Origin: an uncultured Propionivibrio sp.
GTDB taxonomy: Bacteria > Pseudomonadota > Gammaproteobacteria > Burkholderiales > Rhodocyclaceae
NCBI RefSeq assembly: GCF_963666255.1
Contig: NZ_OY762657.1
Coordinates: forward strand, 1-64,000
DNA length: 64,000 bases
Reading direction: 5' to 3'
The position numbers and the translations under genes are program-made. The notes below the pieces were generated by a model. That model did not search any database. It was not told the DNA's origin and worked only from the letters and a program-made list of their open reading frames with translations. Positions 10,656 through 20,714 of this stretch are shown in pieces (within the stretch, counting starts at the first letter, position 1; every line of letters begins with the position of its first letter).

Positions 10656-11945
10656 ATGAAGCAACATACCAAGTTGTTGCTGGGCTTCATCTTTGGCGTA
10701 GCCCTCGGCCTGATCGGCTATTACTATTTCCCGGCCAAGGAAATGGTCTTCATGGGTCGGGTGACCGAAGTATTCACCTTCATCGGCGCGATCTTCCTGC
10801 GCATGATCTTCATGGTCACCATTCCGCTGATTCTCGCCGCGCTGATGCTCGGCACCATGGAACTCAGCCAGGGCACCGGCGGTTTCGGCAAAGTGGGTAG
10901 CCGTTGCCTGATCTTCACGGTCGTGCTCAGCGGCATCGCTGCCTGTATCGCGCTGTTCACCACGAACACCCTGAAGCCGGGCGCCGGCCTCGTGTTCGAC
11001 AAGGCTGCGCTGGCGGCGAACTCGGGCGTGCTGACCATCGCCAAGAACGCGACCGCGGCGAAGGACAAGCCCTGGTTCCAGTACCTCGTTGACCTCCTGC
11101 CGCAAAACCCGATCGACTCGGCGGCGCGCGCCTTCCAGGGCGAAATCATTGCCATGATGGTCTTCGCGCTGTTCTTCGGCTGGGCGCTCAGCACGGTCAT
11201 CAAGGAAGAGAACCACCCGATGACCAAGGTCCTCGATGCCATCTTCCAGGCCTGCATGAAGATCATCGCCGTCGCCATTCAGCTCGCGCCGGTCGCCATC
11301 TTCTGTATCGTCTTCAACACCGCGTACCGCATGGGCGCCGGCTTCCTCGGCAACGTCGCCTACTTCGCGTTCGTCGTCGTGCTCGGCCTGCTCATCCAGT
11401 TCTTCGTGGTGTACAGCATCGTCCTGATCACGATCGGCAAGACCAATCCGTTCGCCTTCTACAAGCAGTGCCGCGAGGTCTACGTCTATGCCTTCTCCAC
11501 GGCATCGTCGAACGCCACGCTGCCGGTCGCGCTGAAGTGCGCCACGGACGTTCTGAAGATCCCGCCCCGCATCGCCCGCTTCGTCATCACTATCGGCGCG
11601 TCCGCCAACCAGAACGGTTCGGGCCTGTATGAAGGCGTCGTCGTGCTGTTCATGGCCCAGGTCTTCAGTGTTGATCTGACCGTCGGACAACAGGTCCAGG
11701 TCGTCCTGATGTCCATGCTGGCCGGCGTCGGCACGGCAGGTATCCCGGGTGGCTCGCTGCCGCTGATCGTCGTCCTGATGGTCAACGTCGGTGTTCCGGC
11801 CGAAGGTATTGGCCTGATCCTCGGCGTCGATCGCTTCCTCGACATGTGCCGTACGACCCTGAACGTTGCCGGTGACCTGGTCATCGCCAAGCTGATCACG
11901 GAATCGGTCGGCCAGGAAGCCATCGACCAGCTTCACGCGTCCTGA
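10656..11945 (+). CDS. Dicarboxylate/amino acid:cation symporter (DAACS family)
   Basis: A 429-residue inner-membrane secondary transporter of the sodium:dicarboxylate symporter family, with about eight membrane helices and two re-entrant hairpins. The hairpin-1 motif is ASSNATLPVALK, matching the Ser-rich/TLP loop. The usual NMDGT motif of helix 7 is changed to NQNGS (ASANQNGSGLYEG). The conserved Asp that coordinates sodium in GltPh is therefore Asn here. The start at 10656 is supported by TAGGAGAG five bases upstream. A sigma-54 promoter precedes it, and DctB/DctD-like genes follow after a terminator. C4-dicarboxylate uptake is therefore the likely job, although the altered motif leaves substrate and ion coupling open. 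It is not the typical rhizobial DctA sequence type. Confidence 0.85.
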   Translation: MKQHTKLLLGFIFGVALGLIGYYYFPAKEMVFMGRVTEVFTFIGAIFLRMIFMVTIPLILAALMLGTMELSQGTGGFGKVGSRCLIFTVVLSGIAACIALFTTNTLKPGAGLVFDKAALAANSGVLTIAKNATAAKDKPWFQYLVDLLPQNPIDSAARAFQGEIIAMMVFALFFGWALSTVIKEENHPMTKVLDAIFQACMKIIAVAIQLAPVAIFCIVFNTAYRMGAGFLGNVAYFAFVVVLGLLIQFFVVYSIVLITIGKTNPFAFYKQCREVYVYAFSTASSNATLPVALKCATDVLKIPPRIARFVITIGASANQNGSGLYEGVVVLFMAQVFSVDLTVGQQVQVVLMSMLAGVGTAGIPGGSLPLIVVLMVNVGVPAEGIGLILGVDRFLDMCRTTLNVAGDLVIAKLITESVGQEAIDQLHAS

Positions 11946-11974
11946 TTTCCCAGGAATACGCAAACGCTTCAAGC

Positions 11975-12007
11975 AACGGCCCCGGGCTAACACCGGGGCC
12001 GTTTTTT
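11975..12007 (+). terminator. Rho-independent terminator after the symporter gene
   Basis: An 11-bp GC-rich stem (AACGGCCCCGG at 11975-11985, with 11993-12003) with a 7-base loop and a run of six T. It separates symporter transcription from the downstream sensor kinase gene. Confidence 0.92.
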
Positions 12008-12036
12008 CACTCAAAAAACCTGATCCGACGACGATC

Positions 12037-13911
12037 TTGACCCTGCGACAGCACCTGCAGATCCGCCACCCGCTGCGCCTGACGGCCCTCGTCAGCGCCT
12101 GCGCGCTGCTGATTGCCATGATCGCCTTCGCGACCTATCGCATCAGCCAGCAGATGGGCCTCGCCGAGATGCAGATCACCGGCCGGCACCGGCTCGACCT
12201 CTATGCCGCCAGCCTGGAACGCGAGATCGTCAAGTATGCGTATTTCCCCTCAACGCTGGGACTCGAACAAAGCGTCCTGCAACTGCTCACCCACCCGAAC
12301 GACCCCAAGCTCGTCGCCAAGGTCAATAGTTTTCTCGAACAGGTCAACGAACGTGCCGGCACCCTGTCGATCTACGTGATGGACAACAAGGGCCAGGTGC
12401 ACGCATCCAGCAACTGGCGCCGTCCGGACAGCTTCATCGGCGAAGACCTGTCGTTCCGCTCTTATTTCCGCGACGCCATGGAAACCGGCTCCGGCCGCTT
12501 CTTCGGCATCGGCACGACGCGCAGCGAACCCGGCTACTACCTGTCATCCGCCGTCGAAGACAAGAACCGCACGCGCGGCGTCGCCATCGTCAAGGTCAGC
12601 CTGGAACAGCTCGAAAAATCCTGGACGACCGTCGAAACACCAGTGCTCGTCTCCGACGAAAATGGCGTTGTCATCCTCGCGTCGGTCCCCGACTGGAAAT
12701 TCACGACACTGCTGCCGCTCGACGACAAGACGCGCACCGCCTTCGACCGCACGCAGCAATACAACCGCCGCGCCCTGCAATCGCTCGGCGTGCGCGAGAT
12801 CCGCCGGCTCGGCAACGGCGCGCGCGTCGTCAATGTCGCCCGCCACAAGCAGGAACTCGTCTCGCCCTATCCGGTGTCCGGCCGCTTCATGGAACAGTCG
12901 CTGCCGCTGCCCGGGACCAAATGGTCGCTGACCGTTTTCACCCCGCTCGACGCCGTCGACGACATGAGCACCACGCGCGCCGCCGTCGCCGGCGTCTCGA
13001 CGCTGCTGCTCTGCATTCTCGCGCTGCTCGTCAATCAACGCCGCCGCCATTTGCGCGACCTGCTCGCGGCGAGCCAGGCGCTGCAGAAGGCGCACGACGA
13101 ACTCGAACGCAAGGTGGCCGAACGCACCGCCGACCTGTCGTCCGCCAACCGCCAGCTGCAGGAAGAAATCGTCGAACGCGTGCGCGCCGAACGCAGCCTG
13201 CGCGCGACGCAGGACGGCCTTATCCAGGCCGGAAAACTGGCGGTCATCGGCCAGCTGTCGACGGGCATCGCCCACGAACTCAACCAGCCGCTGGCGGCGC
13301 TGCGCACGCTGTCGGGCAACACCATGCGTTTCCTGGAGCGCGGCGACGCGACGACAGCGCGCTCCAATCTCGAACGCATCGCCCAGATCACCGACCGCAT
13401 GGGGCAGATCACCGGCCAGCTCAAGGCCTTTGCCCACAAATCGAGCGGCCGGCCGCAAACGGTCGATATGCGCCAGGTCGTCGCCCATGCCGTCGCGCTG
13501 CTCGACCAGCGCCTCAAAACCAGCGCCACCGAGATCCATACCGATTTTCCCGACACCCCGCTCAAAGCGTGGTGCGACCCGAACCGCCTCGAACAGGTGC
13601 TGATCAACCTCCTCGGCAACGCACTCGACGCCATGGCCGGACTGCCTTCGCCGCGCATCGACATCAACGGCTGCGAAGAAGGCATGATGATCCGCCTCGA
13701 AGTGCGCGACCACGGCCCCGGCCTCAGCGATGAAGCGCTGGCACGGCTGTTCGAGCCCTTCTACACGACCAAGGAGGTCGGCGTCGGGCTGGGGCTTGGA
13801 CTCACCATTTCAGCCGGCATCGTCAGCGATTTCGGCGGCACGCTGACCGGCGACAACCACCCCGACGGCGGCGCCCGCTTCACGCTCGCCATTCCAAAGT
13901 CATCGCACTGA
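12037..13911 (+). CDS. dctB: C4-dicarboxylate sensor histidine kinase, DctB-like
   Basis: A 624-residue membrane kinase. TM1 is at about residues 16-36 and the periplasmic double-PDC/Cache sensor at about 40-300. TM2 (STLLLCILALLV) is at about 318-335, followed by a coiled linker, HisKA with the phospho-accepting His in GIAHELNQPLAALR, and an HATPase domain. The HATPase has N box NLLGNALDAM, G1 DHGPGLSD and G2 VGLGLGLTISAGIV. No ATG fits the start. The frame begins at TTG 12037, just after the terminator, and no strong ribosome-binding site is visible, so the exact start is uncertain. The dctD-like gene follows after 7 bases. The pair should sense external C4-dicarboxylates and switch on the upstream symporter. 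Confidence 0.88.
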   Translation: MTLRQHLQIRHPLRLTALVSACALLIAMIAFATYRISQQMGLAEMQITGRHRLDLYAASLEREIVKYAYFPSTLGLEQSVLQLLTHPNDPKLVAKVNSFLEQVNERAGTLSIYVMDNKGQVHASSNWRRPDSFIGEDLSFRSYFRDAMETGSGRFFGIGTTRSEPGYYLSSAVEDKNRTRGVAIVKVSLEQLEKSWTTVETPVLVSDENGVVILASVPDWKFTTLLPLDDKTRTAFDRTQQYNRRALQSLGVREIRRLGNGARVVNVARHKQELVSPYPVSGRFMEQSLPLPGTKWSLTVFTPLDAVDDMSTTRAAVAGVSTLLLCILALLVNQRRRHLRDLLAASQALQKAHDELERKVAERTADLSSANRQLQEEIVERVRAERSLRATQDGLIQAGKLAVIGQLSTGIAHELNQPLAALRTLSGNTMRFLERGDATTARSNLERIAQITDRMGQITGQLKAFAHKSSGRPQTVDMRQVVAHAVALLDQRLKTSATEIHTDFPDTPLKAWCDPNRLEQVLINLLGNALDAMAGLPSPRIDINGCEEGMMIRLEVRDHGPGLSDEALARLFEPFYTTKEVGVGLGLGLTISAGIVSDFGGTLTGDNHPDGGARFTLAIPKSSH

Positions 13912-13918
13912 ATCCACC

Positions 13919-15262
13919 ATGACCGATACGCTCAAAGTCCTCATCATCGAAGACGACCCTGACGTCCGCCTCGGCTGCGAACAGGCGCTCCAGCTCGAAG
14001 GCATCGCCACCGAGGCCGTCGATAGCGCCGAAGCGGCCAAACGCCGCGTCGGCCCGGACTTCCGCGGCATCATCGTCAGCGACATCCGCCTGCCGCGCAT
14101 GGACGGCATGACCTTCCTGCGGCAGATCATGGCACTCGATCCGGAATTGCCGGTCGTGCTGATCACCGGCCATGGCGACATCTCGATGGCCGTGCAGGCG
14201 ATGAAGGACGGCGCCCACGACTTCATCCAGAAGCCCTTCCCGCCCGAATATCTCGTCGAAGTCGTCCGCCGCGCCCTCGAAAAGCGCCAGCTGATCCTCG
14301 AAAACCGTGAGTTGCGCCACCGGCTCGAAGGCCGCGAGCAGATCGAAGCCCGCCTGATCGGCGACTCCGGCGCCATGAAACGCGTACGCCAGCTGATCGC
14401 CGGACTCGCCGACAGCGCCGCCGACCTGCTGATTCAGGGCGAGACCGGCACCGGCAAGGAACTCGTCGCGCGCTGCCTGCACGAAGCCAGTCCGCGCCAG
14501 ACCGGAAACTTCGTCGCCATCAACTGCGGCGGCCTGCCCGAAACGCTGTTCGAGAGCGAGATCTTCGGCCACGAGGCGGGCGCCTATACCGGTGCCAGCA
14601 AGCGCCGCATCGGCAAGATCGAACACGCCAACGGCGGCACGCTCTTCCTCGACGAAATCGAGAGCATGCCTTTGCCGATGCAGATCAAGCTGCTGCGGGT
14701 CCTGCAGGAACGCTCGCTCGAACGCCTCGGCTCGAACACCACGATCCCGATCGACTGCCGCGTCATCGCCGCCACCAAGGAAGACCTGCTCTCGCTTTCG
14801 GAACAGGGCCGCTTCCGCAGCGACCTCTATTACCGCCTTAGCGTCGCGACGCTGATGCTGCCCTCGCTGCGCGAACGGCGCGAGGACATTCCGCTGCTGT
14901 TCCAGCACTTCCTCATGCAGGCCGCGGCCCGCCACGGGCGCCCGGTGCCACCGACCGATGCCGTGCGCAGCAATACCCTGCTCGGCTACCACTGGCCCGG
15001 CAATGTGCGTGAGTTGCGCAACGTCGCCGACCGCTGCGTCCTCGGCATCGAAGCCAGCGCCCCGCCCTTCGGCAACGAGAGCGACGACAAGCCGCGCCCG
15101 CTCTCGGAAACGGTCGAGGCCTTCGAGCGCGCGCTGATCGCCGACGCGCTCAAGCGCCATCAGGGAAGCCTCGCGCGCAGCGCCGAAGCGCTCGGCATTC
15201 CGAAGACGACACTGCACGACAAGATCCGCAAGTACGGATTGTCGGATACCGGCGCCGCCTGA
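13919..15262 (+). CDS. dctD: Sigma-54-dependent response regulator, DctD-like
   Basis: A 447-residue NtrC-family activator. The receiver domain (residues 1-125) has the acidic pocket EDD, the phospho-acceptor Asp in IIVSDIRLPRMDGM and the conserved Lys in QKPFPPE. The AAA+ domain (about 145-375) has Walker A GETGTGKE and Walker B GTLFLDEIES. The Fis-type helix-turn-helix is at about 405-442. The sigma-54 contact loop reads GAYTGA rather than the common GAFTGA. Co-directional and adjacent to dctB, it is the expected activator of the -24/-12 promoter at 10558-10573. Confidence 0.9.
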   Translation: MTDTLKVLIIEDDPDVRLGCEQALQLEGIATEAVDSAEAAKRRVGPDFRGIIVSDIRLPRMDGMTFLRQIMALDPELPVVLITGHGDISMAVQAMKDGAHDFIQKPFPPEYLVEVVRRALEKRQLILENRELRHRLEGREQIEARLIGDSGAMKRVRQLIAGLADSAADLLIQGETGTGKELVARCLHEASPRQTGNFVAINCGGLPETLFESEIFGHEAGAYTGASKRRIGKIEHANGGTLFLDEIESMPLPMQIKLLRVLQERSLERLGSNTTIPIDCRVIAATKEDLLSLSEQGRFRSDLYYRLSVATLMLPSLRERREDIPLLFQHFLMQAAARHGRPVPPTDAVRSNTLLGYHWPGNVRELRNVADRCVLGIEASAPPFGNESDDKPRPLSETVEAFERALIADALKRHQGSLARSAEALGIPKTTLHDKIRKYGLSDTGAA

Positions 15263-15322
15263 GCGGCGACGAACGATCCCGCACTCGAACGGTCCGATGC
15301 CCATTATCCTCAGGAGTCCGCC

Positions 15323-16090
15323 ATGAAACGCCTGCCGAAGCGCTCGCTGCTGTTGTCGCTGTGGATCGCCCTGCCCTTCGTGGCCGCCCTGCCTGCTTCT
15401 GCGGCCGAGATCAGCCTGCTGAGCGGCGGCGCCGTCGAACCCGGCATCGTCGCCTTCGCCGCGCTGGTCAAACGCGAACTCGGCCACGAGCTCAAGATCC
15501 AGTTCAATACCGCGCCACAGATCGCCAAGCGCCTGGCGGCTGGAGAAACCTGGGACATCCTCGTCTCGCCGCCGGCGGTGATCGACGCCGCGCAGAAGGA
15601 CGGCAAGGTCATCGCCGACGGCCGCACCCAAGTCGGACGCGTCGGCGTCGGCATCGTCGTACGCGAGGCGCTGGCGGCACCGGCCATCGGCTCGGCCGAA
15701 GCGCTCAAGGACGCGCTGATGCGCGCCGACTCGGTCGTCTATAACTCGGCCTCGACCGGACTCTATCTCGACCGCCTGTTCGCGCAACTCGGGCTGACCG
15801 ACGCCCTGCGCCCGAAAACGACGCGCTACCCGGACGGCGCCTCGGTGATGGAACACGTCATCCACGGCAAGGGACAGGAAATCGGCTTCGGTGCCATCAC
15901 CGAGATCGGCCTCTATACGAGCAAGGGCTTGCGTTACGTCGGTCCGCTGCCGGCAGAGACCCAGAATTACACCCGCTACGATGCCGCCATCATGACCGGC
16001 GCCAGGCAAGGCAGCGCGGCCGCCGACGTGCTCAAGCTGCTGGCGACGCCGGCCGCGCGCGCCGCCTTCACCGCCGCCGGCATCGACTGA
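15323..16090 (+). CDS. Periplasmic substrate-binding protein, ModA-like
   Basis: A 255-residue protein with a clear Sec signal peptide (about residues 1-28, ending PASAAE). It has a two-lobe type II periplasmic binding fold of the kind seen in ModA/molybdate-like and 'substrate-binding domain' proteins (ISLLSGGAVEPGIV..., GETWDILVSPPAVIDAA..., ATPAARAAFTAAGID). AGGAG lies about 8 bases before the ATG. No cognate ABC permease or ATPase gene is adjacent, so its ligand and partner are unknown. It ends 15 bases from the convergent outer-membrane channel gene. It may be co-transcribed with dctBD, 60 bases downstream of the dctD stop, but I see no functional link. Confidence 0.75.
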   Translation: MKRLPKRSLLLSLWIALPFVAALPASAAEISLLSGGAVEPGIVAFAALVKRELGHELKIQFNTAPQIAKRLAAGETWDILVSPPAVIDAAQKDGKVIADGRTQVGRVGVGIVVREALAAPAIGSAEALKDALMRADSVVYNSASTGLYLDRLFAQLGLTDALRPKTTRYPDGASVMEHVIHGKGQEIGFGAITEIGLYTSKGLRYVGPLPAETQNYTRYDAAIMTGARQGSAAADVLKLLATPAARAAFTAAGID

Positions 16091-16105
16091 GCGCCAACGC
16101 CGGTT

Positions 16106-17539
16106 CTATTCGCGGGCCGGCAGCCCCTCCCAGTCGCCGCCCAGCGCCTTGAACAGCGCCGCCGCCGCGATCAGGCGGCGACCGCTGACATCGACAACGC
16201 TACGGTCGGCCGATAGCGCCGCCGTCTGGCTCGTCACGACATTCAGATAACTGACGGTGCCCGCCTGATACTGGTTCTGCGTCAGCCGCAAGGCTTCGGC
16301 GGCGAAGCCCGCCGCTTCGCGCTGTACACCGTCTTCCTCGGAAAGTACGCGCAGCGCCGCGAGATTGTCTTCAACCTCCTGGAACGCCGTCAGCACGCTC
16401 TGGCGATACGTCGCCACCGTCTTGTCATAGGCGGCGATGGCCTGCTCCTTCACTGCCGACCGGGCGCCGGCATCGAAGAGCGTCAGCGCCAGCGCCGGGC
16501 CTAGCGACCAGAAACGATTGGGCAGCGTCGTCAGTTGCGACAGGCTGGTGCCTTGATAGCCGCCGCTCGCGCTCAGGGTCAGCGCCGGGAAGAACGCCGC
16601 CTGCGCAACGCCGATCTGGGCGTTGGCTGCCGCCGCCCGGCGTTCGGCGCCGGCAACGTCCGGGCGACGCTCCAGCAGTTGCGCCGGCAGGAGGTCCGGC
16701 AAGGCCGGCAAGCGCGGCAGCGCACCGGTCGGCGCGATCGAGAAGTCGGCCGGCGCCTTGCCAACCAGTACGGCAATGGCATGTTCGTACTGCGCGCGGG
16801 CCACCTTGAGGTCGACGGCCTGCGCCTCGGTCGTGCGCAACTGCAATTCGGCCTGCGCCACATCGACACGCCCGGCGACGCCGACCTCGAAACGGTTGCG
16901 CGTGATCTCGAGCGAGCGGCGATACCCCTGCGCGGTTTCTTCGATCAGACGTCGCTGCGCATCGTTGACGCGCAACTGCAGGTAGTTCTGCACCAGCGTC
17001 GCCTGCGCGCTCAGCTTGGCCGCCTGCAGGTCGGCGGCGCTGGCCGCGACGCTTGCCCGGTTCGATTCGACGTTGCGCGAGATGCGCCCCCACACGTCCG
17101 CCTCCCAGCTTGAGGTCAGCGTCAGGCGATCGGTGTTCTTGATCGGCGTCCCCGGCGACACGGTGCTGCCGCTTGTCGTCGTGCTCGACACGCCCTGCGC
17201 GCGCGAGGCGGTGAAATTGCTGCCGAGCGTCGGGAACCACGCCGCACGCGCGGCGCCGAGCACGCCCTCGGCCTGACGGAATTGCGCGGCGGCGGCGAGC
17301 ACATTCTGGTTGGAAAGATCGACCTGTTCGACCAGCGCATTGAGTTCGGCATCGCCAAAGCGCGCCCACCAGCGTCCGGTCGGCGCATCGTCGGCCGGCT
17401 GCGCCGGCTTCCAGTCGCGCGATTCCTTGAACGCCGCCGGCAGCGGTGCCTGCGGACGCACGTAGTCGGGCCCGACGGCACAACCGCCGAGCACGACAAT
17501 AAGGCTGGCGGCGATCAGGCAAGGCTTCATTCTCATCAT
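16106..17539 (-). CDS. RND efflux outer-membrane channel lipoprotein, NodT family
   Basis: A 477-residue TolC-like channel. The N-terminus (MMRMKPCLIAASLIVVLGGC) is a lipoprotein signal with lipobox LGGC, followed by AVGPDYVRPQAPLP, the standard opening of the NodT/OprM/CusC group. Two copies of the outer-membrane efflux domain follow, with repeat motifs NRFEVGVAGRVDVAQAELQL and NQYQAGTVSYLNVVTSQTAA. The frame is open further upstream, but the start at 17539 gives a proper lipoprotein leader and follows the pump gene by 19 bases. It completes the tripartite efflux operon and should form the exit duct in the outer membrane. Confidence 0.92.
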   Translation of the reverse strand: MMRMKPCLIAASLIVVLGGCAVGPDYVRPQAPLPAAFKESRDWKPAQPADDAPTGRWWARFGDAELNALVEQVDLSNQNVLAAAAQFRQAEGVLGAARAAWFPTLGSNFTASRAQGVSSTTTSGSTVSPGTPIKNTDRLTLTSSWEADVWGRISRNVESNRASVAASAADLQAAKLSAQATLVQNYLQLRVNDAQRRLIEETAQGYRRSLEITRNRFEVGVAGRVDVAQAELQLRTTEAQAVDLKVARAQYEHAIAVLVGKAPADFSIAPTGALPRLPALPDLLPAQLLERRPDVAGAERRAAAANAQIGVAQAAFFPALTLSASGGYQGTSLSQLTTLPNRFWSLGPALALTLFDAGARSAVKEQAIAAYDKTVATYRQSVLTAFQEVEDNLAALRVLSEEDGVQREAAGFAAEALRLTQNQYQAGTVSYLNVVTSQTAALSADRSVVDVSGRRLIAAAALFKALGGDWEGLPARE

Positions 17540-17558
17540 TGCGCATTCCATCCGAAAA

Positions 17559-20500
17559 TCATGGTGAAACCTCCGCCGCGGCCGGGGCCGCACGGCGGGC
17601 CAGCCGCGCGGCGCGGCGGCGTTCGCGCCACAGGCGCAGGCGGTCGAGTGAGAGATAGACGACCGGCGTCGTGTAAAGCGTCAGCAACTGGCTCAGGATC
17701 AGGCCGCCGACGATCGAAATGCCGAGCGGCTGGCGCATCTCGGCGCCATCGCCGCGTCCAAGCATCAGCGGCAAGGCGCCGAACAGCGCCGCCATCGTCG
17801 TCATCATGATCGGCCGGAAACGCAGCAGGCAGGCTTCACGGATCGCCTCGCGCGGATCGAGACCGCGCTGGCGCTGCGCCTGGATGGCGAAGTCGATCAT
17901 CATGATCGCGTTCTTCTTGACGATGCCGATCAGGAGGATGACGCCGATCAACGCGATGATCGAGAAGTCGGTTTTGAAGGCCAGCAGCGCGAGAATCGCG
18001 CCGACGCCCGCCGAGGGCAGCGTCGACAGGATCGTGAGCGGATGCACGAGGCTCTCGTAGAGCACGCCAAGCACGATATAGACGGCCAGCAGCGCCGCCA
18101 GGATCAGGATCGGCTGGCTGCTGAGCGAGGCCTGGAAGACCTTGGCCGTGCCCTGAAACGAGCCGATCAGCGTCGACGGCGCGCCGAGTCGCTGCATCGC
18201 CGTATCGATCGCCCGCGTCGCCTGCGACAAGGACACGCCAACCGGCAGGTTGAAGGAAATCGTTGACGCGGCGAACTGCCCCTGGTGATTGACGGCCAGC
18301 GGCGTCGAGGTCGTCTCCCAGCGCGCGAAAGCCTTGAGCGGTACCTGTACCGTCCCGCCGGCGGCGGTCGTGCCAACGACATAGACATCCTTGAGGCTCT
18401 CCTGGCTCTGCCAGTATTCCGGCGCAGCCTCCATGACGACGCGATACTGATTGAGCGGATGGTAGATCGTCGACACCTGGCGCTGGCCGAAGAGATCGTT
18501 GAGCGTCGCGTCGATCAGCCGCTGGTTGAGACCGAGCCGGGCGATGGCGTCGCGATCGACGACGAGCGAGGTCTGCAGGCCCTTGTCCTGCTGGTCGGTA
18601 TTGACGTCGGCGAGTTCCTTCAACCCGCTCAACGCCGCCCGTACGCGCGGCTCCCAGGTACGCAGTTCCTCGATGCTGTTCGCCTGCAGCGTAAACTGGT
18701 AGAGCGCATTGGCCGCCCGTCCACCGACGCGGATATCCTGGACCGGCTGGAGAAAGAGGTTGGCGCCCGGCTCCTGCGCGAGCTTGCGACGCAGGCGGTT
18801 GATTACCTGGTCGGCCGAAACGTCGCGTTCGCCGCGCGGCTTGAGCGAAACGAACATGAAACCGGAATTGCGCTGGCCGCCGCCGGTAAAGCCGATGACG
18901 CTCTTCACAGCCGGATCGCTGCGTACGATGGCGATGAAGCTGGCGAGCTTCTCGCGCATCGACTGGAAGGAAATGCTCTGGTCGGCCTGGATGTTGCCAA
19001 CGATGCCGCCGGTATCCTGCTGCGGGAAAAACCCCTTCGGCACGATGCTGTAAAGATAGATATTGAAGGCGATCGTGCCGAGCAGCAGGAGCAACATCAG
19101 GCGCCCGTGCGCCAGCGCCCAGTCGAGCGAGCGGCGGTACCCGGAAAGCATGATCGCGAACAGGCGGCCGCTGCCGGCCGGGGCATCCTTGGTCGCCGCG
19201 TTCCCGGCCGATGCGTTTTCGGCCGATGCGCGCCGACGCAGCAGGCGCGCGCACATCATCGGCGTCGTCGTCAGCGAAATGACGAGCGAGATGAGGATCG
19301 CCGCCGACAGCGTGAAGGCAAACTCGCGGAACAAGCGGCCGATGATGCCGCCCATGAGCAGGATCGGGAGGAACACGGCGATCAGCGACAGGCTCATCGA
19401 CAGCACCGTAAAGCCGACCTCGCGCGCGCCCTGCAGCGCCGCCTGGAAGGGTTCCATGCCGTCCTCGATATGGCGCGAGATGTTCTCGAGCACGACGACG
19501 GCATCATCGACGACGAAGCCGGTGGCGATCGTCAGCGCCATCAATGACAGGTTGTTGAGGCTGAATCCGGCGAGATACATGATGCCGAAGGTGCCGACCA
19601 GCGAGACCGGCACGGCGACAATCGGCACCAGCGCGGCGCGCGCGTTGCGCAGAAAGAGGAAGACGACGAGCACGACGAGCGCGATCGAAATCATCATCGT
19701 GCGCTCAACCTCGACGAGCGAGGCGCGGATCGTCGGCGTGCGGTCGTTCGCCACCTCAAGATCGATCGACGCAGGGATCGAGGCACGCAACTGCGGCAGC
19801 AGCGCCTTGACGGCGTCGACGGTCTCGATGATGTTGGCACCGGGCTGCCGGTTGATGATCAGCATGACGGCGGGTTTGCCGTTGAAGAGACCGGCGTTGC
19901 GCACATCCTGTTCGGAATCCTCGACCTTGGCGACGTCCGAGAGGCGCACGGCGGAACCGTTGTGCCATGAAACGACGAGCGGCATGTAGTCGGCGGCCTT
20001 CATCGCCTGGTCGTTGGCAACGACCTGCCACTGCCGGTCGCCCGATTCGAGCGCGCCCTTGGGCCGGTTGGCATTGGTCGCGACGATCGCCGCGCGCAGA
20101 TCCTCGACGCCGATACCGGCGCGCGCCAGCACGCCCGGATTGACCTCGACGCGTACCGCCGGCAGCGAACTGCCGCCGACGCTGACCTGCCCGACGCCCT
20201 TCACCTGCGCGATCTTCTGCGCCAGGATCGTCGACGCCGCGTCGTACATCTGGCCGCGCGTCATCGATTCCGACGTCATGCCGAGGATGAGCACCGGCGC
20301 ATCGGCGGGATTGACCTTGCGATAGGTCGGATTGCTCGGCAGTCCCGTCGGCAGGAGGTTGCGCGCGGCGTTGAGCGCTGCCTGCACGTCACGGGCGGCG
20401 CCGTTGATCTCGCGATCGAGGTCGAACTGCAGGGTAATGCGCGTCGAGCCGAGCGAACTCGTCGAGGTGATTTCGGTGACGCCGGCGATCGTGCCGAGCG

Positions 20501-20708
20501 ACCGTTCGAGCGGTGTCGCCACCGTCGCCGCCATTGTTTCCGGGCTGGCGCCGGGCAAGGACGCCTGCACCGAGATCGTCGGAAAATCGACCTGCGGCAG
20601 GGGCGAGACCGGCAACAGGCCGAAGGCCAGCGCGCCGAACAGGGCGATACCCGCTGTCAGCAGTGTGGTCGCCACCGGGCGCCGGATGAAGGTCGTGGAA
20701 ATGAACAT
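17559..20708 (-). CDS. RND multidrug efflux pump, MdtC/MuxC type
   Basis: A 1049-residue inner-membrane proton antiporter of the hydrophobe/amphiphile RND family. It opens with [20 protein letters not shown]. It has the twelve-helix layout with two large periplasmic loops, and the helix-4 proton-relay stretch [20 protein letters not shown] with paired Asp. The C-terminal half repeats the pattern ([20 protein letters not shown]). It starts 6 bases after the stop of the upstream pump gene. Tandem, non-identical pumps in one operon are characteristic of MdtABC/MuxABC, where the two form a heterotrimer. A linker of Ala/Ser/Gly repeats near residue 490-510 is longer than usual. Substrates are unknown. 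Confidence 0.93.
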   Translation of the reverse strand: MFISTTFIRRPVATTLLTAGIALFGALAFGLLPVSPLPQVDFPTISVQASLPGASPETMAATVATPLERSLGTIAGVTEITSTSSLGSTRITLQFDLDREINGAARDVQAALNAARNLLPTGLPSNPTYRKVNPADAPVLILGMTSESMTRGQMYDAASTILAQKIAQVKGVGQVSVGGSSLPAVRVEVNPGVLARAGIGVEDLRAAIVATNANRPKGALESGDRQWQVVANDQAMKAADYMPLVVSWHNGSAVRLSDVAKVEDSEQDVRNAGLFNGKPAVMLIINRQPGANIIETVDAVKALLPQLRASIPASIDLEVANDRTPTIRASLVEVERTMMISIALVVLVVFLFLRNARAALVPIVAVPVSLVGTFGIMYLAGFSLNNLSLMALTIATGFVVDDAVVVLENISRHIEDGMEPFQAALQGAREVGFTVLSMSLSLIAVFLPILLMGGIIGRLFREFAFTLSAAILISLVISLTTTPMMCARLLRRRASAENASAGNAATKDAPAGSGRLFAIMLSGYRRSLDWALAHGRLMLLLLLGTIAFNIYLYSIVPKGFFPQQDTGGIVGNIQADQSISFQSMREKLASFIAIVRSDPAVKSVIGFTGGGQRNSGFMFVSLKPRGERDVSADQVINRLRRKLAQEPGANLFLQPVQDIRVGGRAANALYQFTLQANSIEELRTWEPRVRAALSGLKELADVNTDQQDKGLQTSLVVDRDAIARLGLNQRLIDATLNDLFGQRQVSTIYHPLNQYRVVMEAAPEYWQSQESLKDVYVVGTTAAGGTVQVPLKAFARWETTSTPLAVNHQGQFAASTISFNLPVGVSLSQATRAIDTAMQRLGAPSTLIGSFQGTAKVFQASLSSQPILILAALLAVYIVLGVLYESLVHPLTILSTLPSAGVGAILALLAFKTDFSIIALIGVILLIGIVKKNAIMMIDFAIQAQRQRGLDPREAIREACLLRFRPIMMTTMAALFGALPLMLGRGDGAEMRQPLGISIVGGLILSQLLTLYTTPVVYLSLDRLRLWRERRRAARLARRAAPAAAEVSP

Positions 20709-20714
20709 CGCCGC

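Noticed and set aside
13880-16009. Long minus-strand open frame opposite dctD and the ModA-like gene
   Set aside because: It crosses two convincing plus-strand genes with all their motifs. Its product has no recognisable domain. Typical for GC-rich antisense frames.
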